Below, piece by piece: positions 24,112 through 29,528 of a DNA stretch of 29,528 nucleotides. The first letter of the stretch is position 1. The number at the start of each line of letters is the position of its first letter. Source of the DNA: Cellvibrionales bacterium UBA1854. GTDB taxonomy: Bacteria > Pseudomonadota > Gammaproteobacteria > Pseudomonadales > Porticoccaceae. The stretch spans positions 17,461 to 46,988 of the forward strand of contig DDII01000058.1 in the NCBI GenBank assembly GCA_002338445.1. The letters run 5' to 3'. Both the position numbers and the translations under genes were made by a program. The notes under the pieces were generated by a model, which did no database searches, was not told the DNA's origin, and was given only the letters and a program-made list of their open reading frames with translations.

Positions 24112-25241
24112 TGAATTAGCTCTTTTATAGCTGCCGCAGCCAGCATTCCTGAATCCTGTCTCAATGAGTCGTGCATGGCAAGAAAATCGTCCTCGAGATT
24201 CCTCTCAAGATGACCATTAAATAGTTCTAAAACTGCCGCAGTCAAATTTTTAGCAGTTGCAGCGTCCTGAATAAATTCTGGAACTAACAACTTATTTGAG
24301 AGTAAATTAGGTAATGCTATGTAGGGAGTTTTTACAAATAGCGACAATATCGTGAAGGTCAACCTACCCAAACGATAACTCACCACCATCGGTTTTTTCA
24401 AAAGCATTGCCTCAAGGGAAGAAGTGCCAGAAGTCAGTAATATTACGTTAGATGCCTCCATAGCCTCCCGCGCTCCCAACAGTATAATTTTTATATACGG
24501 TTGTGATCTTCGACTTAGCATTCCGCTTAATTGTTTATACCTATATTTATTTGAGGCGGGAACTAGCACCACTAAGTCTTGTTTTTCGGAGAAAATAGTT
24601 GCTGCAACGTCAAAGAATAGTTCAGCCATCAACTTAACTTCAGCTTCTCTACTTCCCGGCATCAAAGTGAGCACTGGAATTTCTGCTGATAAACCAAGAG
24701 TCGACCGTGCCTGGCCCATATTTGGAAATCTTGGGAATGTTGATGCAATGGGGTGCCCAACATATCGCTCTTTCATACCATGCTGCCTGTAAAATTCACT
24801 CTCAAATGGGAATAAAGTCAACATGAGGTCAACACCTTTCTTTATCCTAGAGATTCTTCCTTGTCTCCATGCCCAAACAGAAGGGCTCACGTAATGCACT
24901 GTTTTAACGCCACATAGGCGAAGTTCATATTCTATCTTTAAATTAAAATCCGGGGCATCGACTCCAATGTATGCCAGAGGTTTACGAATCTTATAACGTT
25001 TTATAATGTTCCGACGCATTGAAAGCAATTCTCCGAGGCGTTTAAAAGGATCCCAAAAGCCCATTATTGAGAGCCGCTCTATATCGTAATGCGACACAAA
25101 TCCTTCAGATTGCATCAAAGGACCCCCAATACCCTCAAATTTAGCAGTCGGATACAGACGCTTGAGAGACCGAACCAAATCAGCACCCAATAGATCGCCA
25201 GATGCTTCGCCGGCTACAATTGCAAAGAAGATTTCCTGCAT
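24108..25241 (-). CDS. lpxB: Lipid-A-disaccharide synthase
   Basis: The protein has 377 residues, family GT19. It joins UDP-2,3-diacylglucosamine and lipid X to form the lipid A disaccharide at the inner membrane. Blocks: AGEASGDLLGADLVRSL, FEGIGGPLMQSEGF, SIMGFWDP, GVDAPDFNLKIEYELR, YVSPSVWAWRQGRI, FPFESEFY, YVGHPIAS, LMPGSREAEVKLM and the SGTSSLEAMLLKKPMVVSYR donor-site motif. The start is 3 bases after the lpxA stop; the 3' end overlaps rnhB. Confidence 0.97.
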   Translation of the reverse strand: MQEIFFAIVAGEASGDLLGADLVRSLKRLYPTAKFEGIGGPLMQSEGFVSHYDIERLSIMGFWDPFKRLGELLSMRRNIIKRYKIRKPLAYIGVDAPDFNLKIEYELRLCGVKTVHYVSPSVWAWRQGRISRIKKGVDLMLTLFPFESEFYRQHGMKERYVGHPIASTFPRFPNMGQARSTLGLSAEIPVLTLMPGSREAEVKLMAELFFDVAATIFSEKQDLVVLVPASNKYRYKQLSGMLSRRSQPYIKIILLGAREAMEASNVILLTSGTSSLEAMLLKKPMVVSYRLGRLTFTILSLFVKTPYIALPNLLSNKLLVPEFIQDAATAKNLTAAVLELFNGHLERNLEDDFLAMHDSLRQDSGMLAAAAIKELIQ

Positions 25242-25244
25242 GGA

Positions 25245-26012
25245 TTATCGAATAATTCCTCTGGTCGAGTTGCGAATTGAATTAATAAACTCAGTGATAA
25301 TACTATCATCTGATAAGTTGCTTAATTCTTCAATTGCCTCTCCAACAAGCAAACCCCGGCGGTATAAAATTTTATATGCCCTGTTAGCCAACGCGATTTG
25401 TGAGGACGAAAACCCTCTCCGTTTTAATCCCTCACGGTTTATTGTGCGCGGCTCCGCAGGACTTCCGAATGCAGTTACAAAAGCAGGTACATCATGATAA
25501 ATGAATGCACCTGGACCAATAAAACAGTGTGCCCCAATATTTACTCGCTGGTGCACCAACACATAACCTGAAAGGATTGCCCAGTTTCCCACCAACACGT
25601 GACCAGCCAAACTCGCGTTATTGACCAAAATAGCATTGTCACCAATTACACAGTCATGTCCAACATGAGAATACGCCATTAATAAATTATTATTACCAAT
25701 CACAGTCTCTCCACAATCCTGAATAGTGCCTCGATGAATCGTTACTCCCTCGCGAATAACATTGTTGTCACCTATCAATAAACGTGTGGGCTCACCGCCA
25801 TACTTTAAATCTGGAGTATCCTCCCCGACAGAAGAGAACTGAAAAATGGTGTTGCCTCGACCGATAATTGTGGGGCCTTTGATTACGACGTGCGGGCCGA
25901 TGATACAACCTTCTCCTATGCTAACGTCGGGTCCGATAAGGGTCCATGGTCCAATGTTTACATTTTTTCCGATCGATGCTGACGGGTCGATAATTACCGT
26001 AGAATCAATCAC
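25245..26012 (-). CDS. lpxA: Acyl-ACP--UDP-N-acetylglucosamine O-acyltransferase
   Basis: The protein has 255 residues. First step of lipid A synthesis. Left-handed beta-helix built from hexapeptides (SIGKNVNIGPWTLIGPDVS), the catalytic-His segment AYSHVGHDCVIGDN, and a C-terminal helical domain (NREGLKRRGFSS). The start codon is GTG, overlapping the fabZ stop in a GTGA arrangement; a downstream ATG would remove the first coil. Confidence 0.97.
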   Translation of the reverse strand: MIDSTVIIDPSASIGKNVNIGPWTLIGPDVSIGEGCIIGPHVVIKGPTIIGRGNTIFQFSSVGEDTPDLKYGGEPTRLLIGDNNVIREGVTIHRGTIQDCGETVIGNNNLLMAYSHVGHDCVIGDNAILVNNASLAGHVLVGNWAILSGYVLVHQRVNIGAHCFIGPGAFIYHDVPAFVTAFGSPAEPRTINREGLKRRGFSSSQIALANRAYKILYRRGLLVGEAIEELSNLSDDSIITEFINSIRNSTRGIIR

Positions 26013-26455
26013 TCTATATTATCTCGATATCGATAAGCACACAGCAATACGGCTTCACTTGCCAACTTGTCGCCAACTTTTGCAGTCGTACTAAAGCGCC
26101 AAATATTACGTTTTACGGAAATAACCTCTGAACTCAATAATAGTTGATCTCCCGGAACTACTGGAAGTTTAAATCGAACTTTATCGACCCCTGCAAAAAG
26201 ATACAGCATTCCATCATCCACTTTTAGGCCGGAGCTAAAAAAACCAAGTACTCCGGATATTTGCGCCATTGCCTCTAAAATTATTACTCCAGGAAGAATA
26301 GGTGTTCCAGGGAAATGACCATTAAAAATATTTTCATTGATTGAAACATTTTTATAGCCACTGATGCGTTCACCCTTGGTAACATCTAATACCCTATCAA
26401 CCAGCAGCATAGGGTAGCGATGCGGCAGAAGAGCCATTATTTCATTAATATCCAT
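26009..26455 (-). CDS. fabZ: 3-hydroxyacyl-ACP dehydratase FabZ
   Basis: The protein has 148 residues. Dehydrates 3-hydroxyacyl-ACP in fatty acid elongation and competes with LpxA/LpxD for the same 3-hydroxyacyl pool. Hot-dog fold motifs: LLPHRYPMLLVDRV, NGHFPGTPILPGVIILEAMAQ with catalytic His47 and Glu61, and KVRFKLPVVPGDQL. It lies between lpxD (60-base gap) and lpxA (4-base overlap), the classic order. Confidence 0.98.
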   Translation of the reverse strand: MDINEIMALLPHRYPMLLVDRVLDVTKGERISGYKNVSINENIFNGHFPGTPILPGVIILEAMAQISGVLGFFSSGLKVDDGMLYLFAGVDKVRFKLPVVPGDQLLLSSEVISVKRNIWRFSTTAKVGDKLASEAVLLCAYRYRDNIE

Positions 26456-26515
26456 GTAAGCCTTTTCTATTATTTAACCTTGATCTGAAAAAAGACAAAT
26501 CCTTACCAAACACCG

Positions 26516-27541
26516 TTATTTTTTACCTGATTCAGCCTTCTGTAATCGCTGATGAATTTTTTCTAATTTACCAAAATTTACAGAACATCTCCTCCATTTA
26601 AATGACTCCATTAATGGGAACCCCGAAGAGGAGTAAGAACCAGACTCTTTTATGGATTTAGTAACGGTGGTGCGTGCGGTCAAGTGAACGTTGTCGGCAA
26701 TCTTTAAGTGCCCCAGAACAGCCGAATTACCGCCAAAGACACAATTTTCACCGATCGTAGTGCTCCCCGCCACTGCCGCATAAGCCGCCATAGCAACGTT
26801 ATCTCCAATAGCTGCATTGTGGGCAATATGCACATGATCATCAATAATAACTCCGTTGCCTAATACCGTATCATTGAGCGCTCCTCTATCGATGGTACTA
26901 TTTGCACCTATCTCAACCCTGTCCCCAATAATCACTCCTCCATTCTGATGAATCTTTTCCCATCCGCCCGCTCCATCAGGGGCGAAACCAAAACCATCAG
27001 CACCGATCACAGCACCGCTGTGCACTGTCACATTACGTCCCAACTTTACATCATGATAAAGAGTGACATTGTCTGCAAGATGACAATCGCTTCCTAATAA
27101 GGATCGCTCTCCAACGCATGTGTTCGCACCAATGTAGCAATTGCTCCCGAGAATTACCTCAGCACCAATAACCGAGTGCGCTCCGATAGAACATCCTGAA
27201 GCGACACGTGAATTACTTGCGATCACCGCAGTAGGGTGTATGATCCCCGACTTTTTTGGTGCTTCCGAGAACCATCTAGACAATTTCGCATAGCTAAGAT
27301 ATGGATCACTACTCAAAAGGCATGCTCCCTTGAATTGATGAGAGTCCGCTGGTCGCAGAATCATAGCTGTGGCCTTACAAACAGCTAAAAGCGGGGCGTA
27401 CCTTTGATTTGCTAGGAATGAAATATCGCCGGAAACGGCTTTATCAATTCCACTTATCGAGTGAATCACCGCATCTTTAGAACCAATTAGTTCTAACTCC
27501 AAAAATTCGGCGATCTCAATCAGCCGATAATTAAACGGCAT
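26516..27541 (-). CDS. lpxD: UDP-3-O-(3-hydroxyacyl)glucosamine N-acyltransferase
   Basis: The protein has 341 residues. Third step of lipid A synthesis. N-terminal uridine-binding domain (1-100, DISFLANQRYAPLL), hexapeptide beta-helix (about 105-300) with HSGAVIGADGFGFAPDG and the catalytic His in DHVHIAHNAAIGDN, and C-terminal helix (KLEKIHQRLQK). Shine-Dalgarno AGGA precedes the ATG; the gap to skp is 10 bases. Confidence 0.97.
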   Translation of the reverse strand: MPFNYRLIEIAEFLELELIGSKDAVIHSISGIDKAVSGDISFLANQRYAPLLAVCKATAMILRPADSHQFKGACLLSSDPYLSYAKLSRWFSEAPKKSGIIHPTAVIASNSRVASGCSIGAHSVIGAEVILGSNCYIGANTCVGERSLLGSDCHLADNVTLYHDVKLGRNVTVHSGAVIGADGFGFAPDGAGGWEKIHQNGGVIIGDRVEIGANSTIDRGALNDTVLGNGVIIDDHVHIAHNAAIGDNVAMAAYAAVAGSTTIGENCVFGGNSAVLGHLKIADNVHLTARTTVTKSIKESGSYSSSGFPLMESFKWRRCSVNFGKLEKIHQRLQKAESGKK

Positions 27542-27551
27542 AAAAATTTTC

Positions 27552-28094
27552 CTAAGGAGCAGAAGAATCTTCGACAGGCGCGACTTTATTCATGAGATCC
27601 ACCACTTTAGCAGTAATGTCAAGCTTTGGGGAAAAATGAATAATAACCTCTCTTCTGAGAACCAAAGTAATATCCTCAGATTCAATAACTAATTTTAACG
27701 CGGCTTCAGTCTTCGGTTGAAATTCCTGAACTATAGATTGTTGAATTTGTTGTGTCTCAGCTTGATACTTCCGACCCGCTAATTCATAGTCTGCCCGAGC
27801 ATACTCCCTCTTCTTATTGTGCTCGGCTATTTCTTCTTTAGACCACGTAAGGCGTTTTGACTCCGCTTCCTTCTCCAATCCCTGCAGGTCAGCAGCCAAC
27901 CCCTCAATCTTTGCTTTCAAGGCCACAATATCGGATCTCTCAAGTGCGCTTTTGATTCGCGCTTGCGCCGAATTAGATGCCATTATAGCAGTAGAGGCAT
28001 CAAACACTGCGACCTTTTCCTCAGCGAAGATTGAATTTGAAAAGCTTAATATAGTAACCGCCAACAACTGACAAACAGCCTTTAAATTTCGCAC
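27552..28094 (-). CDS. skp: Periplasmic chaperone Skp/OmpH family
   Basis: The protein has 180 residues. It carries unfolded outer-membrane proteins across the periplasm to BAM. Signal peptide about 1-24 (ends SIFA), then the VAVFDASTAIMASN strand and a long charged coiled-coil (about 55-135) forming the tentacle, and a beta-strand return (ITLVLRREVIIHFSPKLDIT). The start is GTG, supported by AGGAGAAG six bases upstream; no better ATG exists. It lies between bamA (20-base gap) and lpxD, as in E. coli. Confidence 0.92.
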   Translation of the reverse strand: MRNLKAVCQLLAVTILSFSNSIFAEEKVAVFDASTAIMASNSAQARIKSALERSDIVALKAKIEGLAADLQGLEKEAESKRLTWSKEEIAEHNKKREYARADYELAGRKYQAETQQIQQSIVQEFQPKTEAALKLVIESEDITLVLRREVIIHFSPKLDITAKVVDLMNKVAPVEDSSAP

Positions 28095-28114
28095 AGTACT
28101 TCTCCTAACTTATA

Positions 28115-29528
28115 TTAAAATTGATTTCCAAGAGAAAATTGAAAAACTTCGGTTTCATCATAAATGCTCTTATTGAAAGGTTTGGCGATACTGAAAGTGA
28201 TTGGACCAAATCCACTTAACCATGTCGCACCAACACCGATGGAATAGCGTAGCTCATCAATAGAGGGTTTAAAGCAATTTTTTTGCACACTTCCATCGTC
28301 ATAAACCGCGCACTTAGAATTGAAAATATTTCCTACATCAAAAAACAATGACGGCTGAACAGATCGTTGGTCCTTGATAAACGGTAAAGGAAAAATTATT
28401 TCAGCTCCGAATTCCACCTGAACATTTCCTCCGATGGGATCCGGATCGTCATAGTAAATACTCATCTCACTCGGATTATCTTGTGGCCCAAGCGTATTGC
28501 GCTTAAAGCCCCTAACTGATCCAAAGCCGCCACCATAAAAATTTTTAAAAAATGGCAATTGCGTGGTTCCACCATAGGAGTCACCGTAACCTAAATCAGC
28601 TCTGATTTTCAGAGTAAGGGATCTTGTCAAGCCTCTCAAATACTGACCAGCATAAGTAAACTTATAATACTCAAGACCGGAACCGGGAACTGACAAATCC
28701 ACGCCAGCCCTGTGAGATGTTCCCCTTGTAGCAAAAACGCCGCGGTTCAATGTAGACCGAACCCAATTTACATTGAAATTTACCGTATCAAAGTCTGTTC
28801 CGTTTTCATCTACAAAATTTTGGATTTCGGTTGATGCATAACTCCCCGTTTTTAGGGCCAAATTTTCATATCCAAAACCGAAGCCGATACGTTCAATCTC
28901 CGAAACTGGATAACTCCAATTGACATTTGCCCCAAAACTATTAGTAGAGAAACTCGCTATATTTATTTCATCGTAATTAGTCTCTCGACCAAAAAAAGAA
29001 TACCCCACACCCACGCCGTCAACAGTAAAATAAGGTTCGTTGTAGTTAAAACTTAGTGAGGTCTGATAACGACTTCTATTTACACCAACCCCGACTTGTT
29101 TACCGGTCCCAAGAAAATTATTTTCATTTAAATTAGCTCCCAAGATTAATCCAGTCCCTTGCGCGAACCCCAGGCTCGCGCCAACCGAACCAGAGGGTTG
29201 CTCTTCGACAGTGTAGACCACATCAATTTGATCGTCGGTTCCAGCTACGGGTATGTTCTCAACTCCAACCTCTTTAAAATAGCCTAGACGTTCTAAACGA
29301 ACTTTAGATAACTCGATCAACGCGTTATTCGCTGAGCCTCCCTCCATTTGGCGCATTTCTCTTCTTAAAACCGTGTGTGCCGTTTTAGTGTTACCTCGAA
29401 ATTCGATTCTTCTAACATATGCACGCTTACCTGGCTTTACAAAAAAGGTAATAGTAGCAGTTTTCTCTTCCTCATTTATCTCTGGGTAGCCCTTTACCTC
29501 AGCAAAAGAGTAGCCTTGGTTACCAAGG
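28115..29528 (-). CDS. bamA: Outer-membrane protein assembly factor BamA (C-terminal part, cut by right edge)
   Basis: 471 codons are visible; the N-terminus lies beyond the window. The edge falls in POTRA4, POTRA5 follows (AYVRRIEFRGNT, VLRREMRQMEGG), then the 16-strand Omp85 barrel with the conserved lid-loop motif VRGFKRNTLGP and IGGNVQVEFGAEI, ending FQFSLGNQF with the terminal Phe. BamA is the core of the BAM complex that inserts barrels such as the TPR-barrel protein in this window. An internal ATG at 29356 is not the start, since the coding frame continues through it in typical POTRA5 sequence. Confidence 0.97.
   Translation of the reverse strand, partial: LGNQGYSFAEVKGYPEINEEEKTATITFFVKPGKRAYVRRIEFRGNTKTAHTVLRREMRQMEGGSANNALIELSKVRLERLGYFKEVGVENIPVAGTDDQIDVVYTVEEQPSGSVGASLGFAQGTGLILGANLNENNFLGTGKQVGVGVNRSRYQTSLSFNYNEPYFTVDGVGVGYSFFGRETNYDEINIASFSTNSFGANVNWSYPVSEIERIGFGFGYENLALKTGSYASTEIQNFVDENGTDFDTVNFNVNWVRSTLNRGVFATRGTSHRAGVDLSVPGSGLEYYKFTYAGQYLRGLTRSLTLKIRADLGYGDSYGGTTQLPFFKNFYGGGFGSVRGFKRNTLGPQDNPSEMSIYYDDPDPIGGNVQVEFGAEIIFPLPFIKDQRSVQPSLFFDVGNIFNSKCAVYDDGSVQKNCFKPSIDELRYSIGVGATWLSGFGPITFSIAKPFNKSIYDETEVFQFSLGNQF

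Overview
The window looks like a moderately AT-rich chromosomal segment of an aquatic or marine gammaproteobacterium. The main evidence is the right half, which carries the conserved envelope and replication block bamA-skp-lpxD-fabZ-lpxA-lpxB-rnhB-dnaE-accA (29528 down to 18835, all minus strand) in the same order as in Escherichia coli. Serine-rich linkers, dockerin-like repeats and very large secreted multidomain proteins on the left suggest a free-living heterotroph that works on external polymers. The genus cannot be fixed from the sequence alone.

Left block (1-11328, all minus strand): a cell-surface and secretion gene set. In transcription order it holds a 76-residue hypothetical gene, a possible tiny overlapping ORF, a membrane-anchored 183-residue protein, a 1467-residue secreted protein with two protease domains (metzincin-type zinc protease and S41 serine protease), an ECF sigma factor, a one-TM protein that looks like its anti-sigma factor, a secreted charged coiled-coil protein, a strong terminator, a TPR plus outer-membrane beta-barrel protein, and a giant protein cut by the window edge. 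That last protein has fourteen RCC1-type repeats, calcium-binding TSP3-like repeats, a dockerin-like pair and the first residues of a sulfatase-like domain. The two giants share a homologous TSP3-Cys pair-dockerin cassette joined to different C-terminal enzymes. Tight spacing suggests that the protease, the sigma factor and the anti-sigma factor are co-expressed.

Centre (11559-14070, plus strand): four adjacent genes encode an E1-like activating enzyme, a single-domain ubiquitin-like protein ending in a bare glycine, an E2-like conjugating enzyme with HPN and catalytic Cys, and a JAMM/JAB isopeptidase. This is a complete bacterial ubiquitin-like conjugation and deconjugation set. It runs against its neighbours and lies beside tRNA-Gly. 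It is the best candidate for the exciting system. It resembles the Bil and Bub operons but differs from Bil in gene order (E1 first), in Ubl size, and in an E1 C-terminal extension with extra CxxC pairs.

Between 14071 and 18834 lie tRNA-Gly(GCC), a small EF-hand secreted protein, tRNA-Glu(UUC), alaA (plus) and pdxB (minus, with its 3' end overlapping alaA), then a 600-base gap holding a promoter-like sequence followed by strong nested inverted repeats, which I propose as an unidentified structured RNA.
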